Origin: Litoreibacter sp.
GTDB taxonomy: Bacteria > Pseudomonadota > Alphaproteobacteria > Rhodobacterales > Rhodobacteraceae
Length of the DNA: 20,319 bases
Direction of reading: 5' to 3'
Assembly (NCBI GenBank): GCA_013042765.1
Contig: JABDPP010000105.1
Span: 1-20,319 of the forward strand
Under the pieces are notes generated by a model. The model saw only the letters and a program-made list of their open reading frames with translations. It had not been told where the DNA came from and did no database searches. The translations under genes were made by a program, and so were the position numbers. Shown here piece by piece: positions 1 to 7,253 of the stretch (its first letter is position 1; every line of letters starts with the position of its first letter).

Positions 1-282
1 ACGCTTGGGTGCGGGGTCTTCGCTTGGCGCGGCACGGTTGCGCAAGCGCTGAAGCGCCCAGCGATAGGCCAGCACCAGCGAAGCGGCGCCCGCGAGAACC
101 AGCCAGTTCTTGAGCGAGCCGCCGGTGGCGTCTTTCAGCGGGTTTCCGTCCGGCAGCGTCAGCTGGAAGAACAGGACCGCGGTGAACAGAACGACGAGGA
201 TCGAATTCAGGGCCCGGCGCGGCAGTCCCAGCCAGCGCCCGCCCACGAAGATAACTGCGGCGAGGAAGAAAACCAGAAACAT
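1..282 (-). CDS. Membrane-anchored N-terminus, probably of a HesA/MoeB/ThiF family protein (partial)
   Basis: An open frame of 94 codons has no stop before the left window edge, so only the N-terminus is present. It starts with ATG at 282, which shares one base with the dut stop (TGATG), so translation is probably coupled to dut. Visible are hydrophobic segments at about residues 1-15 and 24-41, a short loop with LPDGNPLKDATGG, a third hydrophobic segment at about 59-75, then a basic stretch (YRWALQRLRNR) leading to a Pro/Ala/Glu-rich linker. From memory, Rhodobacteraceae carry HesA/MoeB/ThiF family E1-like adenylating enzymes with a membrane N-terminal extension of this kind next to dut. The catalytic domain lies outside the window, so the family is an inference. 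The reading frame itself is well supported by the overlap and the clean membrane pattern. Confidence 0.65.
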   Translation of the reverse strand, partial: MFLVFFLAAVIFVGGRWLGLPRRALNSILVVLFTAVLFFQLTLPDGNPLKDATGGSLKNWLVLAGAASLVLAYRWALQRLRNRAAPSEDPAPKR

Positions 283-743
283 CAGCCGCGCCCCGTGGAG
301 CCGAAACCGCCCGAACCGCGCGCGGTCTGTGTCAGCGTTTCGGCCAGTTTGAGCTGCGCCTGCACGACAGGCGCCACGACCATCTGTGCGATCCGGTCGC
401 CATGGGCGATCTCGAAAGGTACGTCGCCGGTGTTCTGAAGGATCACGCTCAGCGGCCCGCGATAATCGCTGTCGATCGTGCCGGGCGCATTGGGCAGGGT
501 GATGCCGTGTTTAAGCGCCAGCCCCGAGCGCGGCCGGACCTGCACCTCAAAGCCTTCAGGGATCTCCATCGACAGGCCCGTTGGCACCAGCGCGCGGGCG
601 CCCGGAGCGAGGGTCATGGTGGCGCGATCGGGGAAATTCGCCCGCAGATCAGCGCCGGCAGCGCCAGAAGTCGCATAGGTGGGCAGGCCAAGGTCCTGAT
701 CGGCCCCGTCTTCCCAACGGAACAACACGGTGACATCAGGCAT
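282..743 (-). CDS. dut: Deoxyuridine 5'-triphosphate nucleotidohydrolase (dUTPase)
   Basis: Hydrolyses dUTP to dUMP and pyrophosphate, keeping uracil out of DNA and supplying dUMP for thymidylate synthesis; a cytoplasmic homotrimer in this family. All five trimeric dUTPase motifs are visible (153-residue numbering): AGADLRA 29-35, RPRSGLA 70-76, GTIDSDYRG 88-96 with the catalytic Asp near 91, GDRIAQMVV 115-123, and the glycine-rich C-terminal arm [10 protein letters not shown] 142-151. Length fits the family. The frame extends to an ATG at 767, but that start lacks a ribosome site, while the ATG at 743 has GGAA just upstream and the N-terminus (MPDVTVLF) looks family-like. It follows coaBC closely (44 bases) and overlaps the next gene by one base, so it sits inside an operon. 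Confidence 0.95.
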   Translation of the reverse strand: MPDVTVLFRWEDGADQDLGLPTYATSGAAGADLRANFPDRATMTLAPGARALVPTGLSMEIPEGFEVQVRPRSGLALKHGITLPNAPGTIDSDYRGPLSVILQNTGDVPFEIAHGDRIAQMVVAPVVQAQLKLAETLTQTARGSGGFGSTGRG

Positions 744-787
744 TGGTGGTTCCGTCCTGAGCGGCATGAATTCTGACGGTCATCGGG

Positions 788-1981
788 CTAGTCCAGCGCC
801 TCCGCAATGCGCGTGGCCAGACGCTCGGCGACCTTGTCCTTCCCAAGGCGCGGCCAGTTCTCCGCCCCTTCGGCGGTCACGAGAGTAACGGTGTTTTCCG
901 TCCCGCCCATGATACCGGTTTCAGGTCGCACATCATTGGCAACGACCCAGTCGCAGCCCTTGCGCTCCCGCTTGGCGGTGGCATTGGCCACGACATCGTC
1001 GGTTTCGGCTGCGAAGCCCACAACCAGCGCGGGGCGATCTTTCTTGAGACCCGCGACACCTGCGAGGATATCGGGGTTCTCGGCAAATTGAAGAGTGGGC
1101 AGGCCCTTGCCCTCCTTCTTGATCTTGCGCGCGGAGGCATCCGCCACGCGCCAGTCGGCCACGGCCGCGGCAAACACGGCCGCATCGGCTGGCAGGGCGG
1201 CTTTGACCGCCGCCTCCATCTCAGATGCGGTCTGAACGGGCACCACGCGCACGCCCTGGGGCGGCGCAACCGAAGCCGGGCCGGTGACGAAGGTCACATC
1301 CGCACCCAGCGCGGCCAGAGCCCGCGCGATCGCGGTGCCTTGCGTGCCTGAGGAACGGTTGGCGATGTAGCGCACCGGATCAATCGGCTCATGGGTCGGA
1401 CCCGAGGTCACGATGACATGCTTGCCCTGCAGCGGCCCCGTGGCCAGCGCCTGTTCGACCGCCTCTACAATGGCCAGCGGCTCCGACATGCGGCCCGGAC
1501 CGTGTTCGCCGCAGGCCATATCGCCCTCATCGGGGCCGACACAAAGGATGCCGTCGCCCAGCAGGGTGGCAAGGTTGCGCTGGGTGGCGGGGTGCTCCCA
1601 CATCCGGACATTCATGGCCGGTGCGATCAGAACGCGCTTGTCGGTGGCCATCAGCAGGGTGGAGGCGAGATCATTGGCATGCCCGCCCGCCATCTTTGCC
1701 ATCAGATCAGCCGTAGCGGGGGCCACAACCACCAGATCCGCGGCGCGGCTGAGCTCGATATGACCCATTTCGGCCTCATCGGTCAGATCAAACAGATCGC
1801 GGTAAACCTTCTCGGACGCAAGCGCCGAGGCACTGAGCGGGGTAACGAACTCTTCGCCCGCGCGGGTCAGCACAGGGGTCACGCTGGCGCCACGCTCGCG
1901 CAACCTGCGGATCAGGTCGAGCGATTTGAACGCCGCGATCCCGCCGCCGATGATCAGTAATATGCGCTTTCCGTCCAGCAT
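788..1981 (-). CDS. coaBC: Bifunctional phosphopantothenoylcysteine decarboxylase / phosphopantothenate-cysteine ligase
   Basis: Carries out two successive steps of coenzyme A synthesis: CTP-dependent ligation of cysteine to 4'-phosphopantothenate (CoaB) and FMN-dependent decarboxylation to 4'-phosphopantetheine (CoaC). The 397 residues match the fused bacterial enzyme. CoaC part, about 1-180: GGGIAAFK 12-19 for flavin binding, active-site His74 in EMGHIELSR, PAMN 121-124, and Cys157 in MACGEHGPGRM in the substrate-clamp region. CoaB part, from about 187: SGPTHEPIDPVRYIANRSSG for nucleotide binding, KIKK 286-289 with the conserved lysines, and NPDIL 302-306. The ATG at 1981 has GAGG about six bases upstream. 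It lies 57 bases downstream of the chaN-like gene with no evident terminator between, and 44 bases before dut. Confidence 0.97.
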   Translation of the reverse strand: MLDGKRILLIIGGGIAAFKSLDLIRRLRERGASVTPVLTRAGEEFVTPLSASALASEKVYRDLFDLTDEAEMGHIELSRAADLVVVAPATADLMAKMAGGHANDLASTLLMATDKRVLIAPAMNVRMWEHPATQRNLATLLGDGILCVGPDEGDMACGEHGPGRMSEPLAIVEAVEQALATGPLQGKHVIVTSGPTHEPIDPVRYIANRSSGTQGTAIARALAALGADVTFVTGPASVAPPQGVRVVPVQTASEMEAAVKAALPADAAVFAAAVADWRVADASARKIKKEGKGLPTLQFAENPDILAGVAGLKKDRPALVVGFAAETDDVVANATAKRERKGCDWVVANDVRPETGIMGGTENTVTLVTAEGAENWPRLGKDKVAERLATRIAEALD

Positions 1982-2038
1982 GTTGGCCTCGTGTTACGCC
2001 GTCGCAGTGGTTTTAGGCGCAAAGCGGAGGCGGAGCAA

Positions 2039-2857
2039 TCAGTTGCTTTTGCGGAACACGTCGCAGGGATCGCCGTTATCGGGCGAAGGTGCGGTGCTCA
2101 GCCAGAGGTCGAACTCCGCTTCGGGCGGGCCGCCGACGACCTGCCCGATGGAGAGAATGCGCGCCTCCGGCAGGATCCGGCGTAAAAAGCGCGGCATGCC
2201 CCAGTCCTTGCGGGCATGGCCGTTTCCAGTAATCACGACCACCGGGCCACCGGTTTCTTCCAGCGCCTTGAGCGTGGTGCGTGCGAAACCGGCATCGCGG
2301 AGCCGCTGCGCCTCCACCATCCCGGGGATCATCTCTTCGGGGAGTGCGTTACAATGGGACACGGCCTGCGCGGTGTTACGACGGGATTGTTCTTCTTCTT
2401 CAAGCTCTTGGTCGAGACCGTAGGCGGCAGCATCCGCACCAAACTGCGCCGCTGCGCCGGCACCGATCGCGCCGCGCACGAGATCGGCCGGCAGGGCCGC
2501 GCCGTAGATCCGTGCCGTACCGGAGCGCGCGAAAATCGGGTAATAAAGAGCAAAATCGAGCCATCGGGCCGCCGACCAGCTTAGCGCTTCTTCCAAAGCC
2601 TGCGCGTCTGCGCGGTCCACATCCTGCCCTGCAGCAGCCTGCTCCGGAGAAAGCATTTCGAAGACCACGGCCGAAGGGGCCAGCGCCGCGATCGCCGCGG
2701 CCTGATTTTCGTGATGCACTGGATTGTCGTGAACTTCGCCGATCACATAGATATCGGCCGCCGGAAGCGTTGCCAGATCACCAGGTCCAATTTCCTTGGC
2801 GGCCAGTGGTGCAGCGAGAGCCGCACCAATCGAGGCCAGAATTCCAAATCGCGTCAT
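2039..2857 (-). CDS. ChaN-like heme-binding/iron-regulated periplasmic protein
   Basis: 272 residues of the ChaN family (Cofac_haem_bdg), whose Campylobacter member binds heme and is linked to iron uptake. The signature GEVHDNPVHHENQ is at 40-52. Further family features are the region around VVFEMLSPEQ at about 64-73 and VVVITGNGHARKDWG near the C-terminus. Residues 1-20 look like a Sec signal peptide with an A-x-A type end (APLAAKE). There is no lipobox cysteine, so it is probably soluble in the periplasm, whereas several family members are lipoproteins. Its ATG overlaps the rpoHII stop (ATGA, 2857-2854), so it is very likely co-transcribed with that stress sigma factor. Family assignment is strong; the physiological role (heme handling under stress) is inference. 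Confidence 0.85.
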   Translation of the reverse strand: MTRFGILASIGAALAAPLAAKEIGPGDLATLPAADIYVIGEVHDNPVHHENQAAAIAALAPSAVVFEMLSPEQAAAGQDVDRADAQALEEALSWSAARWLDFALYYPIFARSGTARIYGAALPADLVRGAIGAGAAAQFGADAAAYGLDQELEEEEQSRRNTAQAVSHCNALPEEMIPGMVEAQRLRDAGFARTTLKALEETGGPVVVITGNGHARKDWGMPRFLRRILPEARILSIGQVVGGPPEAEFDLWLSTAPSPDNGDPCDVFRKSN

Positions 2858-3732
2858 ACGAGGAATTCATGCACCTCGCGGGACTGGTTTTCCAGCGATT
2901 TCCGCATTTTTGTGAAGGCGGCGGCCTCAAGCTGGCGCACCCGCTCTTTCGACAGACCCAGCTCGTTTCCAAGGCTTTCCAAAGTGCGGGGCGCATCTCG
3001 CAATTTACGCTCACGCACGATGAACTGCTCGCGTTCGTTGAGTTTCGACATCGCGGCGACCAGCCACTCACGCAGCGTGTCGATGTCCTTGTCATGCTCG
3101 ACAGTCTCTGCTGCCTGCGGGCCATCATCTTCGAGGGCATCGATCCATTCGCGGCCCTCATCCTCGGTGGATTGGGTCGCGTTCAGGGAATAATCCGAGC
3201 CCGCCAAACGACCTTCCATCATTTCAACGTCATGCAGTGGCACGCCGACCTCGGTCGAGATCAGCTGGCGCAGCTGGTGCTTATCGAGGTCCTCGCCCCG
3301 GGCCGCAGCTTCGCGCTCCAGACGGGCCTGCACCCGGCGCATGTTGAAAAACAGCGATTTCTGAGAGGAAGTGGAGCCTGTGCGCACCATTGACCAGTTG
3401 CGCATCACGTGATCCTGGATCGACGCCTTGATCCACCAAACCGCGTAGGTCGAGAAGCGTACGCCGCGGTCGGGGTCGAACTTGTCGGCCGCTTTCATGA
3501 GGCCGAGGCCGGCTTCCTGGATCAGGTCGTTCATCGGTGCGCCGTAACGCTTGAATTTCGCGGCCATCGAGATGGCGAGGCGCATATAAGCGGTGATCAG
3601 GCGGTGGAGGGCGGCTTCGTCGCGTTCATCGCGCCAGGCATAGGCAAGTCGGAGTTCTGTTTCGGCGTCGAGAAGTTCCGCACGCATCGCAGTGCGGGAC
3701 AGTGAAAATTCGAATCTCGCGTCAAGTGCCAT
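2854..3732 (-). CDS. rpoH2: RNA polymerase sigma factor RpoHII (sigma-32 family)
   Basis: Alternative sigma factor of the RpoH family that directs core polymerase to heat-shock and oxidative-stress promoters. From ATG 3732 it has 292 residues. Visible are region 2 with YMRLAISMAAKFKRYG (49-64), DLIQEAGLGLMKAADKFDP (69-87) and RFSTYAVWWIKASIQDHVM (92-110), an RpoH box QKSLFFNMRR (124-133), and a region 4.2 helix-turn-helix with TLESLGNELGLSKERVRQLE (250-269). The N-terminus (MALDARFEF...AELLDAETELRLA) and NWSMVRTGSTSSQK match, as I recall them, the RpoHII paralogue of Rhodobacter rather than RpoHI. The frame extends upstream to 3879, but that would run through the promoter and into the divergent cobU gene; ATG 3732 is preceded by GGGGGTT. 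Its stop overlaps the chaN-like start by four bases. Regulation is probably through an RpoE-type promoter at 3783-3812. Confidence 0.93.
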   Translation of the reverse strand: MALDARFEFSLSRTAMRAELLDAETELRLAYAWRDERDEAALHRLITAYMRLAISMAAKFKRYGAPMNDLIQEAGLGLMKAADKFDPDRGVRFSTYAVWWIKASIQDHVMRNWSMVRTGSTSSQKSLFFNMRRVQARLEREAAARGEDLDKHQLRQLISTEVGVPLHDVEMMEGRLAGSDYSLNATQSTEDEGREWIDALEDDGPQAAETVEHDKDIDTLREWLVAAMSKLNEREQFIVRERKLRDAPRTLESLGNELGLSKERVRQLEAAAFTKMRKSLENQSREVHEFLV

Positions 3733-3782
3733 ATTCAACCCCCAGGCCTTAATATCTCGCAGGCTTGCCTTGCCTTTTGTGA

Positions 3783-3812
3783 GTGTTACGTTCGCAGTCC
3801 GTTTTTGGATCA
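3783..3812 (-). promoter_or_regulatory. Putative RpoE (ECF11)-dependent promoter of rpoHII
   Basis: On the minus strand the -35 element TGATCC (3812-3807) is followed by an 18-base spacer and TAACAC (3788-3783). This puts a start site near 3776 and gives an untranslated leader of about 44 bases before the rpoHII ATG at 3732. In Rhodobacter sphaeroides, rpoHII is transcribed by RpoE, the singlet-oxygen-responsive sigma factor controlled by ChrR, from promoters with a TGATCC -35 and a TA-rich -10 about 18 bases away. The match here is seen directly; RpoE dependence is inferred from family knowledge. The -35 lies just upstream of the divergent cobU ribosome site. Confidence 0.75.
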
Positions 3813-3826
3813 AAGGAAAATGCGCG

Positions 3827-4369
3827 ATGCCCTCAATTCCGGCCCTTACGCTTGTTATCGGTGGCGCGTCTTCCGGCAAATCAGCCTTTGCGGAGCGTCT
3901 CGTGATCGCGGCGGGGACAGAGCGCTGCTATATCGCCACCGCGCAGGCGTTTGACGACGAAATGCGCGAGAAAATTATTCTACATCAGAATGATAGAGCC
4001 GCGCACGGATGGAAGACCGAAGAGGCTCCGCTGGATCCCGGCGCCGTGATCGGCGGGTTGGGGACGGATCAGACCGCGCTTTTGGACTGTGCAACCATGT
4101 GGCTTAACAATCTTTTTATGGCGGAGGCGGATCTCGATGCGGCTTTTGAGGGGCTCGTCGCAGTATTGGCCGGTGCCCGCGCCCCGGTGGTCGTCGTGAC
4201 CAACGAGGTTGGTCTGGGGATCGTGCCGGAGAACGCGCTCGCCCGGCAGTTCCGGCAAGCGCAAGGTCGGTTGAATGCCATGCTCGCGGCGCGTGCCGGT
4301 CTGGTCGTGCAGGTCACGGCGGGCCTGCCGCTTGTCCTGAAAGGGCATCTGCCGGAGGCGCTCGGCTGA
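3827..4369 (+). CDS. cobU: Adenosylcobinamide kinase / adenosylcobinamide-phosphate guanylyltransferase
   Basis: Bifunctional enzyme (CobU, called CobP in the aerobic pathway) that phosphorylates adenosylcobinamide and transfers GMP to give adenosylcobinamide-GDP, ready for lower-ligand attachment in B12 assembly. From ATG 3827 it has 180 residues, the usual length. Visible: P-loop GGASSGKS 12-19, His53 in HQNDR at the position of the guanylylated histidine, DCATMWLNN 87-95, NEVGLGIVP 126-134 and RQAQGRLN 143-150. The frame is open back to 3692, but ATG 3827 has AAAGGA eight bases upstream and a family-like N-terminus. It is transcribed divergently from rpoHII, with starts 94 bases apart. Its TGA shares one base with the following ATG (TGATG), so the two are translationally coupled. 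Confidence 0.95.
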   Translation: MPSIPALTLVIGGASSGKSAFAERLVIAAGTERCYIATAQAFDDEMREKIILHQNDRAAHGWKTEEAPLDPGAVIGGLGTDQTALLDCATMWLNNLFMAEADLDAAFEGLVAVLAGARAPVVVVTNEVGLGIVPENALARQFRQAQGRLNAMLAARAGLVVQVTAGLPLVLKGHLPEALG

Positions 4370-4941
4370 TGCGCTGGGTCTGGGTGCGCCACGGGCCGAC
4401 CCATGCAAAGGCTATGGTCGGCTGGACCGACCTGCCCGCCGATCTGAGCGACACGGCCCAGATCGCGCGGCTTCAGGCCCATTTGCCGGATGCGCCGATC
4501 CTGTCCTCGGACCTGTCGCGCACCCGCGCCACCGCCGACGCGATCCAGCAGGGGCGGCTGCGCCTGCCGGACACCGCCGCCCTGAGGGAGATCCATTTCG
4601 GCGACTGGGAAAACCGCGGCTTTGCAGAGGTCGAGGCGGAAGACCCCGACCGTATCCGTGCCTATTGGGAACAACCGGGAGATGTTGCGCCACCCTCGGG
4701 AGAAAGCTGGAATGCGATTGCCGCGCGGGTGAACAACTTCGTCGACGGGCTGACCGCGCAGGCCCCCTATGAGACGATCATCGCCGTGGCCCATATGGGC
4801 GTGATCCTGACGCAGGTGCAACGCGCGCTCGGGATCAGCGCCTATGACACGCTGGCCCAGAAGATCGGCAATTTCTCCGTGACCGAGATCCGATGGGACG
4901 GCTCGAAGTGGCAGGCGGATGTGATCAATCACCTTCCCTGA
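4369..4941 (+). CDS. Histidine phosphatase family protein, CobC-like (probable alpha-ribazole phosphatase)
   Basis: 190 residues of the phosphoglycerate mutase/histidine phosphatase superfamily. The RHG motif is at residues 7-9 (VRHGPTHA, His8 the phospho-acceptor), SSDLSRTRATA at 46-56 supplies the phosphate-binding arginines, Glu74 in REIHFGDWE is the probable general acid, and His142 in VAHMG is the second catalytic histidine. In many relatives this last motif reads HGG; here the residue after the histidine is Met. One-base overlap with cobU suggests a role in B12 nucleotide-loop assembly, namely dephosphorylation of alpha-ribazole phosphate or adenosylcobalamin phosphate (CobC). Superfamily membership is certain; substrate is inferred from context. 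Confidence 0.85.
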   Translation: MRWVWVRHGPTHAKAMVGWTDLPADLSDTAQIARLQAHLPDAPILSSDLSRTRATADAIQQGRLRLPDTAALREIHFGDWENRGFAEVEAEDPDRIRAYWEQPGDVAPPSGESWNAIAARVNNFVDGLTAQAPYETIIAVAHMGVILTQVQRALGISAYDTLAQKIGNFSVTEIRWDGSKWQADVINHLP

Positions 4942-4961
4942 TGGGGTCGACCACAAGTTAT

Positions 4962-4975
4962 CATTTCCCGAAATG
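4962..4975. repeat. Short perfect inverted repeat upstream of the GST gene
   Basis: CATTTC-CC-GAAATG, six-base arms with a two-base centre, lies in the 59-base gap between the CobC-like gene and the GST gene, 26 bases before the GST ATG. It could be an operator for a small dimeric regulator. It lacks a T-run, so it is not a convincing terminator. An alternative folding, TCCC-GAAAT-GGGA, overlaps it. Function unknown; a chance occurrence is possible. Confidence 0.3.
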
Positions 4976-5000
4976 GGACGGCGCGCTTTAGTCTGGCACC

Positions 5001-5684
5001 ATGACTTATAACCTTCTGATCGGTGATCGTTCCTATTCCAGCTGGTCCCTGCGGGGATGGCTTTTGTTTGCCAAGTTCGACGTGCCCGCCGATGTTATTG
5101 AGACGCGGCTATATGAACCGGGCTTTGCCAAGGCGCTCAAACCCTTCTTTCCCGCCCGAACCGTGCCGGTCATACGCCTGCCCGAAGGCGGGGTTGTCAT
5201 GGACACGCTGGCCATTGCCGAAACGCTGGCCGAGCGGCATCCCGACCGGGGTTTCTGGCCGACGGAGGCCAATGCGCGGGGCTTTGCCCGCGCGATCACG
5301 GCGGAGATGCATTCGGGCTTTCAGGCACTGCGCAACGCCTGCCCGATGAACCTGCGGCACAGTTACGAGGGCTTTCCCGTGAGCGCGGAGGTGCAGGCGG
5401 ATGTCGATCGGATCACGCTGCTCTGGGCACAAGCCAAGGCAATGAGCGACGGCTCCGGCCCCTGGCTTTTTGGCTCCTACAGCGTTGCGGACGCGTTCTT
5501 CGCGCCCGTCGCAGCACGGATCGCGACCTATCAGCTGCCGGTCAACGATGAAGCGCAAAGCTATGTCGAGACGGCCTTGAGCGATCCGATCCTGCGCGCC
5601 TGGCGCGCCCGGGGACTGCAGGACGCGCCGCAGGCGACCTATGACATGCCCCATAAGATCATCGACTGGACCGGGCCAGCCTGA
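5001..5684 (+). CDS. Glutathione S-transferase family protein
   Basis: 227 residues with the two-domain cytosolic GST layout. The N-terminal thioredoxin-like domain (about 1-80) carries SYSSWSLRGWL at 11-21, where a serine of the SxS segment would activate glutathione. The cis-proline region TVPVIRLPEGG and MDTLAIAETLAERHPD complete the glutathione site. The all-helical C-terminal domain (about 90-210) includes SYSVADAFFAPVAARI. It is probably a cytoplasmic detoxification or glutathione-dependent enzyme; the substrate cannot be told from sequence. It stands between the cob genes and comM with gaps of 59 and 66 bases, so it may be transcribed alone. The ribosome site is weak. The glutathione-making gene gshB lies about 2.5 kb downstream on the other strand, probably coincidental. 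Confidence 0.9.
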   Translation: MTYNLLIGDRSYSSWSLRGWLLFAKFDVPADVIETRLYEPGFAKALKPFFPARTVPVIRLPEGGVVMDTLAIAETLAERHPDRGFWPTEANARGFARAITAEMHSGFQALRNACPMNLRHSYEGFPVSAEVQADVDRITLLWAQAKAMSDGSGPWLFGSYSVADAFFAPVAARIATYQLPVNDEAQSYVETALSDPILRAWRARGLQDAPQATYDMPHKIIDWTGPA

Positions 5685-5750
5685 GCCGCGTTAACCTCAC
5701 AGAAACCATGACCCGGTGATGCTCTGGCCTTGGCGGGGCAAGGAATCTTG

Positions 5751-7253
5751 ATGGTATCACGCGCATATACGGTTGCATTCGAGGGGATCGAGGCCCGCCT
5801 TGTCGAAGTGCAATGCGCGGTGTCGCCCGGCCTGCCGTCTTTTTCCATCGTCGGGCTGGCTGACAAGGCGGTGAGCGAGGCCCGTGACCGCGTACGGTCA
5901 GCTCTGGACGCCATGTCGATCGCGATGCCCTCGAAACGGATCACGATAAACCTCTCGCCGGCCGACCTGCCGAAAGAGGGCTCACATTTCGACCTGCCGA
6001 TCGCGCTCTGCCTGTTGGCCGCTCTCGAGATCCTGCCGCGCGAGGAGGTCGAAGGCCTCATGGCCCTGGGGGAGCTGTCACTTGACGGGTCGATTGTCGC
6101 GGTGCTCGGAGCGCTGCCGGCCGCGCTCGCTGCCGCGCGCCATGACTGCACGCTGATCTGCCCGGAGACCTGCGGCGCCGAAGCCGCCTGGGTCGAGGCC
6201 GCGCGAGTCTTTGGGGCGTCATCGCTGCACGATGTCGTGCGCCATTTCAACGGGCAGGCTCCCATCGCCCCGGCCCGGCCCGGCGAGGTGACAGAGGGCG
6301 CGGCGGGTCGGGACATCCGGGACGTGAAGGGTCAGGAACGGGCGAAACGGGCCTTGGAGATTGCGGCGTCCGGGCGTCATCACCTCCTGATGACGGGAAC
6401 GCCGGGTTCGGGCAAATCAATGCTGGCGGCAAGACTGCCCGGGATTTTACCGGAGCTGTCCGCGCAGGAAGCGCTTGAGACCTCGATGGTCCATTCGCTG
6501 GCCGGGCTTCTGGAGGAAGGCGGCATATCGCGGCAACGGCCCTTTCGTGCACCGCATCACACGGCCTCGATGGCGGCGATTGTCGGCGGCGGGCGCGGTG
6601 CCGGCCCCGGGGAGATCTCGCTGGCCCATAATGGCGTTTTGTTCATGGATGAATTTCCGGAATACTCGCGCACGGTGCTGGAAACCCTGCGCCAGCCGAT
6701 CGAGACCGGCGATGTCGTCGTTGCCCGCGCCAATGCGCATGTGAAATATCCCTGCAAGTTCATGCTGGTGGCGGCCGCCAATCCCTGCAAATGCGGTTAT
6801 CTGAGTGACCCGTCGCGCGCCTGCTCGAAGGCGCCCGCCTGCGGAGAAGACTACCTTGGGCGGATTTCCGGCCCGCTGATGGATCGGTTCGACCTGCGAA
6901 TTGACGTGCCGCCGGTTTGTTTCACCGATCTCGACCTGCCACCTTCGGGGGAAAGCTCGGCGCAGGTCGCCGAACGGGTCGCCGAGGCGCGCGGCATTCA
7001 GGCGGCGCGGTTCGCAGGAGTTCCGGGGGCCCGGGTCAACGCGGATGCGGAAGGCAATCTGCTCGAGGACATCGCAAAGCCCGACAGGGAGGGGCGTGCG
7101 CTCCTCTCGAAGGCGGCGGAGCATTATCAGCTGTCGGCGCGCAGCTACCACCGGATCCTGCGCGTTGCACGCACGATCGCCGATCTGGAAGGCGCCACCG
7201 ATATCGCCTCAGATCATATTGCCGAAGCGATCAGCTACCGGGTGTTGGGCTAG
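5751..7253 (+). CDS. comM: YifB/ComM family Mg-chelatase-like AAA+ ATPase
   Basis: 500 residues from ATG 5751, the normal length for YifB/ComM. ComM is a hexameric helicase that promotes branch migration when incoming DNA is integrated during natural transformation; the family also occurs in many species not known to be competent. Visible: an N-terminal Lon-protease-like substrate domain (about 1-170, with [25 protein letters not shown] in that region), Walker A GTPGSGKS 216-223, RAPHHTAS 266-273, Walker B LFMDE 297-301, a four-cysteine cluster at 346, 348, 358 and 364 (NPCKCGYL...) suggesting a metal knuckle, and a C-terminal helical domain with [18 protein letters not shown]. The frame is open back to a TTG at 5730, but ATG 5751 has AAGGA at the right distance. 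Its TAG interlocks with the gshB stop on the other strand. Confidence 0.93.
   Translation: MVSRAYTVAFEGIEARLVEVQCAVSPGLPSFSIVGLADKAVSEARDRVRSALDAMSIAMPSKRITINLSPADLPKEGSHFDLPIALCLLAALEILPREEVEGLMALGELSLDGSIVAVLGALPAALAAARHDCTLICPETCGAEAAWVEAARVFGASSLHDVVRHFNGQAPIAPARPGEVTEGAAGRDIRDVKGQERAKRALEIAASGRHHLLMTGTPGSGKSMLAARLPGILPELSAQEALETSMVHSLAGLLEEGGISRQRPFRAPHHTASMAAIVGGGRGAGPGEISLAHNGVLFMDEFPEYSRTVLETLRQPIETGDVVVARANAHVKYPCKFMLVAAANPCKCGYLSDPSRACSKAPACGEDYLGRISGPLMDRFDLRIDVPPVCFTDLDLPPSGESSAQVAERVAEARGIQAARFAGVPGARVNADAEGNLLEDIAKPDREGRALLSKAAEHYQLSARSYHRILRVARTIADLEGATDIASDHIAEAISYRVLG

Noticed and set aside
2281..3393. A 370-codon open frame on the plus strand opposite chaN-like and rpoHII
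   Set aside because: It covers two well-supported minus-strand genes, has an arginine/proline-rich composition typical of antisense frames in GC-rich DNA, and shows no family motif.
3765..3792. TTGCCT-N16-TACGTT as a cobU promoter
   Set aside because: Both elements match only three of six consensus bases with short spacing; too weak to support.
3733..3879. N-terminal extension of rpoHII by 49 codons
   Set aside because: It would read through the RpoE-type promoter and into the cobU coding region; ATG 3732 has a ribosome site and a family-typical N-terminus.
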